Source: M3007 sp035299505 (lineage in GTDB: Bacteria > Bacteroidota > Bacteroidia > Chitinophagales > Saprospiraceae). Taken from it: 12,075 nt of DNA. Below, one piece after another: positions 6,083 through 12,075 of this stretch. The stretch spans positions 1 through 12,075 of the forward strand of contig DATGWL010000215.1 of the NCBI GenBank assembly GCA_035299505.1, written 5' to 3'. The translations under genes and the position numbers were made by a program. The notes below the pieces were generated by a model. It made no database searches. It worked only from the letters and a program-made list of their open reading frames with translations, and had not been told where the DNA came from. Positions within the stretch are counted from its first letter, which is position 1, and every line of letters starts with the position of its first letter.

Positions 6083-6088
6083 GATTTA

Positions 6089-6338
6089 AAGGCACGAGGT
6101 TACAATAAGGCACAAAGGCGTGTGAACACAAAGACGCTAAGGCACAAAGACGCCAAGACACTGAAATGTAAGACACGAGTGCACTAAGACGCTAAGGCAC
6201 AAAGACACGAAGTCGCTAAGTTTCTAAATCAAAGTGCGCAAAGCGCACCAACACTTAGTGTCTTAGCGCCTTTGTGTCTTAGCGTCTTTGTGTCTTCGTG
6301 CCCACGCACCTTCGTGCCTTTACACCAGCTTTGTGCCT
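6089..6338. repeat. Array D: inverted arrays of an 8-bp unit, AAGACGCT/AAGGCACA
   Basis: The left arm (6089-6220) is a degenerate run of 8-mers such as AAGACGCT, AAGGCACA, AAGACACG and AAGTCGCT. The right arm (about 6252-6338), read on the minus strand, has AAGACACA, AAGACGCT, AAGGCGCT and AAGACACT. The apex contains a small perfect hairpin, GTGCGC-AAA-GCGCAC (6234-6248). The array starts at the TAA stop of the DUF3127 gene (6341-6339) and ends six bases before the ATG of the Trp-repeat gene, filling the whole gap. Any promoter for the Trp-repeat gene must therefore lie inside the array or upstream of the DUF3127 gene. Confidence 0.93.
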
Positions 6339-6734
6339 TTAAAACGGTAGATCATCAGAGCTTACCGGTGGCGCATCTGAATAATTCGGGAACGGGTCGG
6401 CAGGGAAGTTTTCCGCAGCCGGCTTGCTCCTGCCACCTGACGAACCCTGGTTGCCACCAGATTCGCCTGTAGCGGCATCAATGCGCCAGGCATTCAAATT
6501 GGTCAAATATTTTCCATTCCATTCACGGCCACGCAGGTCGAACGAAACCCGAACCTGGTCGCCTTCAGAAAAATTATCGAGCAGATTGCACCGATCCTGA
6601 ACCGCCTGAAATTTAATCAGTTGCGGGTAATTCCCATCCGGAACTTCCAGTACAAACTCACGTGCCGTGAAACTGGCAGATTTTTGTTCCGTAGGAAAAA
6701 TCCGGTGCAATTTGCCTTCAACGTCAAAAGCCAT
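6339..6734 (-). CDS. DUF3127 domain protein with SSB-like acidic C-terminal tip
   Basis: This 131-residue cytosolic protein has an N-terminal DUF3127 domain (residues 1-86). Its hallmark segments are MAFDVEGKLHRIFPTEQK, FTAREFVLEVPDGNYPQLIKFQAVQDRC, and VSFDLRGREWNGKYLTNLNAWRID. The strand pattern and the RGREW...LNAWRI end look like an OB-type fold. A Gly/Ser/Pro-rich linker follows (88-124), and the chain ends in SSDDLPF. That order of OB-like domain, disordered linker and Asp-Asp-hydrophobic-Pro-Phe tip copies bacterial SSB, whose tip recruits DNA-repair and replication proteins. A nucleic-acid role is therefore inferred, not proven. The start MAFDVEGKL (6734) is preferred to an upstream in-frame Met at 6779 because family members begin at this point. 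It is divergent from the E2 gene. Confidence 0.85.
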   Translation of the reverse strand: MAFDVEGKLHRIFPTEQKSASFTAREFVLEVPDGNYPQLIKFQAVQDRCNLLDNFSEGDQVRVSFDLRGREWNGKYLTNLNAWRIDAATGESGGNQGSSGGRSKPAAENFPADPFPNYSDAPPVSSDDLPF

Positions 6735-7075
6735 AATCGTAATTGAATGATTGATTAACAAGGTTGCAAAATTGCACACAATAAATGAAATACAAGGTCT
6801 ACCGCAAATTAAGCGCGTGTTTAAATTTCCATGCCTGAGCGAAAGCAGGAAAATTTTATTTTAAACAACAGCCTTTTTCCGCCCTTTCCGGCGGTTGAGC
6901 GTTCAAACAACTGCATTCTTTAGAATGAAATTTTGCCACTGCAATCCAGCATTGGAATTTTAAACACACTTTAAAGTCCAACAATTACTACCTTTGCGGC
7001 GCTTTAACCAAACTCCGGGGCGTACATTACTCCCCAATCACCCACTCACTCACTCACACATCCACTCATTCACAC
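6735..7075. other. Divergent intergenic region with promoters
   Basis: These 341 bases separate the DUF3127 gene (minus) and the E2 gene (plus), and no gene is seen in them. On the minus strand CAATTTTG (6774-6767) is a one-mismatch -7 element for the DUF3127 gene, with CTTG 18 bases upstream as a weak -33. On the plus strand TACCTTTG (6989-6996) is an exact -7 element for the E2 gene. The E2 leader from about 7030 is almost purine-free apart from A, with repeated CACTCA/CATTCA, and has no Shine-Dalgarno sequence. No short tandem arrays like those in the neighbouring minus-strand gaps occur here. Confidence 0.6.
6989..6996 (+). promoter_or_regulatory. -7 promoter element of the E2 gene
   Basis: TACCTTTG is an exact match to the Bacteroidota primary-sigma -7 consensus TAnnTTTG. 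It lies about 80 bases before the E2 start codon, predicting a leader of roughly 70 nt. A clear TTTG -33 element at the expected 19-21 base spacing is not seen. Confidence 0.55.
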
Positions 7076-8389
7076 ATGGCTCGCGTAGAACTAGTGATGC
7101 CCAAGATGGGCGAGAGCATCATGGAGGCCACCATTCTCAAATGGCGCAAAAAACCAGGAGACTCCGTTGAACTCGACGAAGCAGTTCTTGATATTGCTAC
7201 CGATAAGGTTGACTCCGAAGTGCCCTCCCCGGTTGCCGGAACCATAGTGGAAATTCTGTTTCAGGAAAACGATGTGGTAGCCATCAACAAGGCCATAGCC
7301 ATCATCGAAACCGAAGCAGGCGCCGCAGTTTCCGCCGGCAGCAGCGCAGCTGCCTCCACCACGCCGGATACCGCCTCCGTACAAGCGGCTCAGGTGCCTT
7401 ATGTGCCTCAAACCGCAGCCCCGGCAGCCGTACAGTCCAGCTCCGACCGCTTTTACTCGCCGCTGGTGCGCACCATCGCCAAAGAGGAAGGTATTTCCCA
7501 ACAGGAACTGGATGCCATTCCGGGTACCGGACAAGATGGCCGTGTGACCAAGAAAGATATCCTGGCCTATGTGGCTGGTCGTGGCGCCAAAACACAGGCA
7601 GCTCCTGCAACAGCACCGGCGCCATCTGTTGCTCCCGCAGCACCGTCTATACCCACTCCACCACCGGTATCCATTTCCGGCAATGTGGAAATTGTAGAAA
7701 TGGACCGCATGCGCAAACTCATCTCCGACCATATGGTGATGAGCAAACACACCAGCCCGCACGTAACCTCTTTCGTAGAGGCCGATGTAACCAACCTGGT
7801 AAATTGGCGCAACCGCATCAAAGACCAGTTCAAAAAGCAATACGGCGAAAACATCACCTTCACCCCCATTTTTGTGGAGGCTGTGGCCCGCGCTATCCGC
7901 GATTTCCCGATGATCAATATTTCGGTGGATGGCACCAAACTGATCATCCGAAAAGATATCAATATCGGTATGGCGGCTGCCTTGCCAAGCGGCAACCTGA
8001 TCGTGCCGGTAATCCGCAATGCAGATTACCTCAACCTGGCCGGCCTCACCAAGCAGGTGAACGACCTGGCCAACCGCGCCCGTCAGAACCAGCTCAAGCC
8101 GGATGAAATTCAGGGCGGTACCTTTACCATCACCAACGTAGGTACCTTCGGAAACGTGATGGGTACACCGATCATCAACCAGCCTCAGGTGGCTATCCTG
8201 GCTACCGGTGCCATCCGCAAAAAACCTGCCGTTCTCGAAACCGAATACGGCGATGTGATTGCGGTACGCCAGATGATGTTCCTCTCACTCTCCTACGATC
8301 ACCGCGTGGTAGATGGCTCCCTGGGCGGCTCTTTCCTGCGCCGGGTAGCTGATTATCTGGAGCAGTTTGATCCGAATAGGGCATTTTAA
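7076..8389 (+). CDS. 2-oxo acid dehydrogenase complex E2 (dihydrolipoamide acyltransferase)
   Basis: E2 forms the core of a 2-oxo acid dehydrogenase complex and transfers the acyl group from lipoamide to CoA. The 437 residues show the full domain order. The lipoyl domain (2-79) has the lipoylated lysine K44 in DIATDKVDSEVPSP. An Ala/Pro-rich linker covers about 81-122. The peripheral-subunit-binding domain is at about 126-166 (YSPLVRTIAKEEGI...GTGQDGRVTKKDILAYV). A second linker rich in Ala and Pro spans 170-200. The catalytic trimer-forming domain (206-437) carries the active-site motif SYDHRVVDG, with H409 and D413. There is only one lipoyl domain. No E1 or E3 gene is adjacent, so whether the acyl group is acetyl, succinyl or branched-chain cannot be told; by sequence the branched-chain or 2-oxoglutarate type is as likely as pyruvate. 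It has its own promoter and terminator. Confidence 0.94.
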   Translation: MARVELVMPKMGESIMEATILKWRKKPGDSVELDEAVLDIATDKVDSEVPSPVAGTIVEILFQENDVVAINKAIAIIETEAGAAVSAGSSAAASTTPDTASVQAAQVPYVPQTAAPAAVQSSSDRFYSPLVRTIAKEEGISQQELDAIPGTGQDGRVTKKDILAYVAGRGAKTQAAPATAPAPSVAPAAPSIPTPPPVSISGNVEIVEMDRMRKLISDHMVMSKHTSPHVTSFVEADVTNLVNWRNRIKDQFKKQYGENITFTPIFVEAVARAIRDFPMINISVDGTKLIIRKDINIGMAAALPSGNLIVPVIRNADYLNLAGLTKQVNDLANRARQNQLKPDEIQGGTFTITNVGTFGNVMGTPIINQPQVAILATGAIRKKPAVLETEYGDVIAVRQMMFLSLSYDHRVVDGSLGGSFLRRVADYLEQFDPNRAF

Positions 8390-8420
8390 GGGGTATCAAT
8401 ACTCAAGACAATTCATTTAT

Positions 8421-8460
8421 AGGGTCAGTCCGTATAGCGCGGATTGACCCTTCTTTTATT
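8421..8460 (+). terminator. Rho-independent terminator after the E2 gene
   Basis: AGGGTCAGTCCG (8421-8432) and CGGATTGACCCT (8440-8451) form a 12-bp stem with one G-U pair and a 7-nt loop. A T-rich tail, TTCTTTTATT, follows. It sits 32 bases after the E2 stop codon and should separate the E2 gene from the downstream operon. Confidence 0.85.
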
Positions 8461-8579
8461 GTATTAATAGCATTTTTCTACAGTATATGGGTGGTCTTGC
8501 CTGGTTCACATGGCAACCTGACATTCAATACAGGAATCCCCCCTTGATAAGTGTACTATTTTTTGGCATTTCGCCCTTC

Positions 8580-8587
8580 TAAATTTG
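8580..8587 (+). promoter_or_regulatory. -7 promoter element of the FN3/delta-60 operon
   Basis: TAAATTTG exactly matches TAnnTTTG and lies 34 bases before the start codon at 8622. TTTG occurs at 8562-8565, but the 14-base spacing is shorter than the usual 19-21, so the -33 part is doubtful. Confidence 0.45.
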
Positions 8588-8621
8588 CCCTGTATTAGTC
8601 AACCTAGATCTTTTCAAACTT

Positions 8622-8993
8622 ATGCACAAAACCATTTTTCTCGCGCTGACCTGGTTTATTTTTTTTGGAGGAAAACCGCCAGAGCTCAACATCCAAACAG
8701 AAACCACAAACGAGACATTCAAGTGCTCTCTCCCTGCACCTAAAAACGTATTTTGGACCATCGGAAGCACCAATTATGTTTTTTTTGAATGGGATCCAGT
8801 CCCGGGCGCTGCCTATTTCCGGATTAAAATCTTTAAGTCATCCGATAACACCATGATTTATTCAAAGATGGTGACGGCATTGCCTCGAAAGAATGGCGTG
8901 GTAATCAACGACGTAATTGCAGGTAATTCGTTTTATATCGAAGTACACTCTATTTGCAGCAACGGGGTAGAAAGTCCTAAACCCTCTAACTAA
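8622..8993 (+). CDS. Small exported fibronectin-III-like protein
   Basis: This 123-residue protein has an N-terminal hydrophobic segment (MHKTIFLALTWFIFFGG) that acts as a signal peptide or anchor. One fibronectin-type-III-like domain (about 37-123) follows. Its features are PAPKNVFWTI at the first strand, FFEWDPVPGAAYFRIKIF (the W-x-P-x-x-G-A-x-x-Y pattern of FN3 domains), and VINDVIAGNSFYIEVHSIC for the last strands. There is no clear AxA cleavage site or lipobox. It is the first gene of a plus-strand operon: only six bases separate it from the delta-60 gene. The role is unknown; a structural or binding partner of the delta-60 proteins is a reasonable inference. Confidence 0.7.
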   Translation: MHKTIFLALTWFIFFGGKPPELNIQTETTNETFKCSLPAPKNVFWTIGSTNYVFFEWDPVPGAAYFRIKIFKSSDNTMIYSKMVTALPRKNGVVINDVIAGNSFYIEVHSICSNGVESPKPSN

Positions 8994-8999
8994 ATCCAT

Positions 9000-10577
9000 A
9001 TGAAAAACTTACTCTTTTTTGCCTGGGGACTCCTAATGTCCAATTTGCATGCACAAGAATCAGGTATTCTGGACACCTCTTTCGCACAACAGGGATGGAG
9101 TACCGTAGACCTCAACACCTTTGAGTCAACCCAGGCTTTTGCCGTTCAACCTGATGGAAAAATAGTCGCCGTAGGATTTACGGAAAAGGATGACACGTCA
9201 AAATTTTCCATTTTGCGCTACCTACCCAATGGTTCCATCGATACTACTTTTGGCAACAAGGGTGTGCATCTTGCCTCTTTTTTTCCGCACATCAATATTG
9301 CACAGGCAGTTGCCCTTCAATCTGACGGGAAGATTGTAGTAGCCGGATATACAGCCAACCACCAATTAACAACCAACAATAATGAGGAGCTTGTGGTAAT
9401 GCGACTTAACCCTGATGGACAACCAGACAATACTTTTGGCACTAATGGCGCTGTGATATTAAATATCGGATTCAATGAGCGACCTGTAAGCATCCGCGTG
9501 TTGAGTGATGGGAGTTTATTGATTGCCGGAAACGTCTTTTATGGTAAAAACTCCAGGTTTTTCATATACAAGCTTTCCAGCTCAGGAAATGTGGATATGA
9601 ATTTTGGCGCCAATGGCTACAAGTTAGTGTATATTGTTAACGGACTTTGGAATTACTGCCAGGCTATGGAAATATTACCAGATGGGAAAATTTTGCTTGC
9701 CGGAGAGGTTAAAACAGCGATAGAATCAAGTTTTGCCATCATTCGGCTGAACTCTGACGGTGGATATGACACAAGCTTTAGCGGGGATGGTAAAGCCACT
9801 TTTAATATCAGCCCACAAAATGACGGGGCACAGGCCATGTTAATATTGCCTGACGACAAGATTCTGCTGGCTGGTTATGCCACAGACGATAATGATAAAA
9901 CGCATATCGCCCTTTTGCGGATCAATTCCGACGGAACCTTGGACAACACCTTTGGTAATGGAGGAACCGTTTTGGCTCAAACAGGCACGGATTATGCCGC
10001 TGTTGCAGATCTATGCCTGACCCCTATGGGTAATATCATATTGGCAGGAACAGCCAACAGGTACCCTAGTTACTTCGACTTTTTTCTTTCAAAATATAAG
10101 GCAGATGGCACTCTGGATGATGGCTTTGGCAATCAGGGTATAACGTTTACAGACTACGATGGCCACTACGATGGCATTTCCGATGCGCAAATTTTGCCGG
10201 AAGGCAAAATCCTTGTCGCTGGCACAGGTGTGAATACATCCAATTCCATTTCAGAATATTTATTAGCCCAATACTGGTTGGGCGAAAGCACTGGAACAGA
10301 AGATATTAAACATGTTTCTGCAACTGCCTGGGTTTTTCCAAACCCTACGAGCACCAGAAGGATAGTACTTAGCTACAACCTGAAGGAAGAGGCAAAAATA
10401 ATAGTGGAGCTTTATTCCATGAATGGAGAATTGCTGGGCACCCTTTCAAAATTTGACCATTCTGCTGGAAAACAAAACGAATCTATTGCCCTTCCGGCAG
10501 GTTTATCGGCAGGAACATACCTGATTGGGTTACGCTCAAATAGCCAACAAACCTTTGTTAAAATAATTGTCCAATAA
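9000..10577 (+). CDS. Delta-60 repeat secreted protein with T9SS sorting domain
   Basis: This 525-residue protein has a signal peptide (MKNLLFFAWGLLMSNLHAQ), seven delta-60 repeats and a C-terminal T9SS type A sorting domain. Repeats begin with D-x-[ST]-F-G-x-x-G at residues 25, 81, 143, 199, 257, 315 and 373, with spacings of 56-62. Each continues to a LPDGKI[LV][LV]AG-like strand. Seven such units are expected to close as a seven-bladed beta propeller. The sorting domain (about 443-525) starts VFPNPT, contains VELYSMNGELLG and LPAGLSAGTYLIGL, and ends FVKIIVQ, so the protein should cross the outer membrane by T9SS and be anchored or released. The ligand is unknown. It is second in the operon, followed after 12 bases by a paralog. 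Base composition is visibly more A+T-rich than that of the E2 gene. Confidence 0.9.
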   Translation: MKNLLFFAWGLLMSNLHAQESGILDTSFAQQGWSTVDLNTFESTQAFAVQPDGKIVAVGFTEKDDTSKFSILRYLPNGSIDTTFGNKGVHLASFFPHINIAQAVALQSDGKIVVAGYTANHQLTTNNNEELVVMRLNPDGQPDNTFGTNGAVILNIGFNERPVSIRVLSDGSLLIAGNVFYGKNSRFFIYKLSSSGNVDMNFGANGYKLVYIVNGLWNYCQAMEILPDGKILLAGEVKTAIESSFAIIRLNSDGGYDTSFSGDGKATFNISPQNDGAQAMLILPDDKILLAGYATDDNDKTHIALLRINSDGTLDNTFGNGGTVLAQTGTDYAAVADLCLTPMGNIILAGTANRYPSYFDFFLSKYKADGTLDDGFGNQGITFTDYDGHYDGISDAQILPEGKILVAGTGVNTSNSISEYLLAQYWLGESTGTEDIKHVSATAWVFPNPTSTRRIVLSYNLKEEAKIIVELYSMNGELLGTLSKFDHSAGKQNESIALPAGLSAGTYLIGLRSNSQQTFVKIIVQ

Positions 10578-10589
10578 AAATCAGGTATC

Positions 10590-11831
10590 ATGAAAAACTT
10601 GGCAATCATATTCATGCTGTCAATCAACAGCATTGCCTTAATGGCGCAATACGATATAGTGTACGACTCTACCTTCGGCACAGATGGCACTGTAATTCTG
10701 CCATATCAAATCGTAGCCAATAAAGGGCTCTTTTTACAATCAGACGGCAAAGTGGTTTTGTTGAGTAATAAAAAGATAAACAATGGTCCATCCATATTTA
10801 CCACAATTAGACTTAACCCCAATGGAGCATTGGATCTAACGTATAATAATTCTGGCCTGAATAGCAGTCCAACGTCTTTTGATTCCGATCCGGACATGTG
10901 TGGACTGTTGTTCCCTAACAATGATTTAATTGTGGCAGGTTCGGAACCATATATCAACCCATTGAGCGCTCAGGGTATCCATTTTTACAAATATCTGGAA
11001 AACGGTAGGATGGATAGCTTATTTGGAAATGGTGGCGTACTCACCATAAAGGAAGATTCCAGTTTCCTTTTCTGTAAGGATATGATTCGTTACAATGACA
11101 CAAGTTTACTCATGCTTTACATAGGGTATCCGTTTGCTAACAGTACAGTTCAACAGCAACTCGTTATCTGTAAAGTTAATTTGAACGGACAATTAGACAG
11201 CTCCTTTGCAGTAAATGGTAAACTTAGGCAGCCTTTGAAGCCCTATCCAGATGCTCAAAAAATAACATTGGATGATCTTGGAGCCATTTATGTTGCCGTT
11301 AATGATAATGCGGCTTCATTCTATTATAATAAAATAATCAAGTTAAATCCTGATTTGACATTAAATACAGCATTCAATTTTCAAATAGACCCCCCAAATC
11401 ATAGCATCACTAATGTTGCTTTTGACGAGGATGGCAAATTGATTATTATAGCTTCAAGAATAGGATATGGTTACAAAGTGTGGCGATTCATGCCTAATGG
11501 CGTCCCAGATAATTCCTTTAGTAAGGATGGTCTGTTTGTTGGACACCTGAATTATTTTACGGCAAATCCGAAGCAATTTATCCAGCAACCAGATGGCAAA
11601 ATCTTGATTGGAATAAACATTGGGGCCAATGCTATACGCCTAAACCTGAATGGAACAATGGACTTTTCTTTTGATTTGGATGGGGTGGTAGAACTAGTAC
11701 CTTATTTTGGAACAGGGGTGGTTACGTTTAGATCGTCCGGCATGGAACTATTACCAGATGGAAAAATGCTGTTTATGACGGAAACCGATACGGATCAGAT
11801 TAAAATTATTCAGGTTAAGACACGACCATGA
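10590..11831 (+). CDS. Delta-60 repeat protein lacking the T9SS sorting domain
   Basis: This 413-residue paralog of the preceding protein begins with signal peptide MKNLAIIFMLSINSIALMAQ. Seven degenerate delta-60 units start at about residues 26 (DSTFGTDG), 82, 142 (DSLFGNGG), 203 (DSSFAVNG), 259, 307 (DNSFSKDG) and 358. Several have lost the PDGK or FG signatures (for example NTAFNFQID and RYNDTSLLML). The protein stops at the end of the seventh unit (IKIIQVKTRP), where its neighbour continues into the PNP sorting domain. It is thus predicted to reach the periplasm by Sec but not to use T9SS, or to be a truncated relic. It is the last gene of the operon; the stop lies 103 bases before the right flanking repeat. 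A+T content is high, like that of its neighbour. Confidence 0.85.
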   Translation: MKNLAIIFMLSINSIALMAQYDIVYDSTFGTDGTVILPYQIVANKGLFLQSDGKVVLLSNKKINNGPSIFTTIRLNPNGALDLTYNNSGLNSSPTSFDSDPDMCGLLFPNNDLIVAGSEPYINPLSAQGIHFYKYLENGRMDSLFGNGGVLTIKEDSSFLFCKDMIRYNDTSLLMLYIGYPFANSTVQQQLVICKVNLNGQLDSSFAVNGKLRQPLKPYPDAQKITLDDLGAIYVAVNDNAASFYYNKIIKLNPDLTLNTAFNFQIDPPNHSITNVAFDEDGKLIIIASRIGYGYKVWRFMPNGVPDNSFSKDGLFVGHLNYFTANPKQFIQQPDGKILIGINIGANAIRLNLNGTMDFSFDLDGVVELVPYFGTGVVTFRSSGMELLPDGKMLFMTETDTDQIKIIQVKTRP

Positions 11832-11934
11832 GATAATACAACTATTCGGAAGTAAAATATACTTCAAAAATTTTCCTGTCCATTGTCAATTTTTACCAGA
11901 TGGCAGTCAGCCCGACAGTAACTTGATACACATT

Positions 11935-12074
11935 AGAGCATGTTGGGGATTTTCTGACGGAGTCAAAAATTTGAGCTTTTTTCGTCAGTTTTTGCGTTTT
12001 TGAAGAAGCATAGCCTGAGTTACGTGACTGAAAAAAGGTGAAAAATGGCGGAAAAAGGACAGTTTTTGGCCCGG
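11935..12074. repeat. Right copy of ~140 bp inverted flanking repeat
   Basis: This is the inverted counterpart of 1-141, differing by one indel and one substitution. Internal features include CTGACG/CGTCAG half-sites and alternating A and T runs. Read outward, ATG at 12045-12047 follows an in-frame TGA and opens MAEKGQFLAR to the window edge. The inner terminus AGAGCATGTTGGGGATTTTC would be the element's end if this is an insertion sequence. The outer part is not visible. Confidence 0.85.
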
Positions 12075-12075
12075 C

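Noticed and set aside
1842..6734. A single functional pathway or defence island formed by the minus-strand genes
   Set aside because: The permease, beta barrels, small Ig protein, Trp-repeat protein and DUF3127 protein have no known link. There are no nuclease, helicase, reverse transcriptase or toxin-like domains.
6735..6779. Upstream Met for the DUF3127 gene
   Set aside because: The extension overlaps the predicted promoter, and the family begins at MAFDVEGKL.
7091..7840. 249-codon open frame antisense to the E2 gene
   Set aside because: It is low-complexity (Gly/Cys/Arg-rich), shows no domain, and mirrors the Ala/Pro linker codons of the real gene.
1..12075. Whole window as a transposon or linear plasmid with terminal inverted repeats
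   Set aside because: The contents are ordinary chromosomal genes (ybeY, a 2-oxo acid dehydrogenase E2, a permease), with no transposase, replication or partition gene. The repeats appear to continue beyond the window.

Overview
The window reads as a chromosomal segment of a Bacteroidota bacterium, most likely Saprospiria/Chitinophagia-like. The evidence is a type IX secretion (T9SS) C-terminal sorting domain, delta-60 repeat proteins, a DUF3127 protein, the Bacteroidota form of YbeY, two exact TAnnTTTG promoter -7 elements, and the lack of Shine-Dalgarno sequences. No tRNA, rRNA, CRISPR array or complete mobile element was seen.

Layout. (1) 1-141 and 11935-12074 are two near-identical copies of one ~140 bp sequence in opposite orientation. 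They look like the inner ends of a larger dispersed element, possibly an insertion sequence, that continues past both edges. (2) 155-1084 (+) is a DUF1444-like protein, converging on (3) a minus-strand cluster at 1167-6734. That cluster holds ybeY, a small secreted Ig/PKD-like protein, two tandem paralogous outer-membrane beta-barrel proteins, an APC-family amino acid permease, a secreted protein built of Trp-x6-Trp repeats, and a DUF3127 protein ending in an SSB-like DDLPF tail. (4) A divergent intergenic region (6735-7075) leads to (5) a lone E2 acyltransferase of a 2-oxo acid dehydrogenase complex (7076-8389), followed by a rho-independent terminator. (6) A visibly more A+T-rich operon (8622-11831) encodes a small fibronectin-III-like protein and two seven-repeat delta-60 proteins, of which only the first keeps the T9SS sorting domain.

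The most striking structure lies between the genes. In the minus-strand cluster, five of the six gaps are almost filled by short-unit arrays arranged as long inverted repeats (hairpins). Each array begins at or within a few bases of the stop codon of the upstream gene. Four unrelated unit sequences are used, with periods of 7, 9, 11 and 8 bp. The 7-bp array is exactly ten units facing ten units around a 45-nt loop. These are my best candidate for an undescribed system: gap-filling 3' hairpin arrays that may act in termination, mRNA protection, nucleoid binding or recombination.

The genes do not form one pathway. ybeY, the E2 and the DUF3127 gene are housekeeping-like. The permease handles amino acid uptake or exchange. 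The remaining genes are mostly cell-envelope or secreted proteins of unknown substrate.
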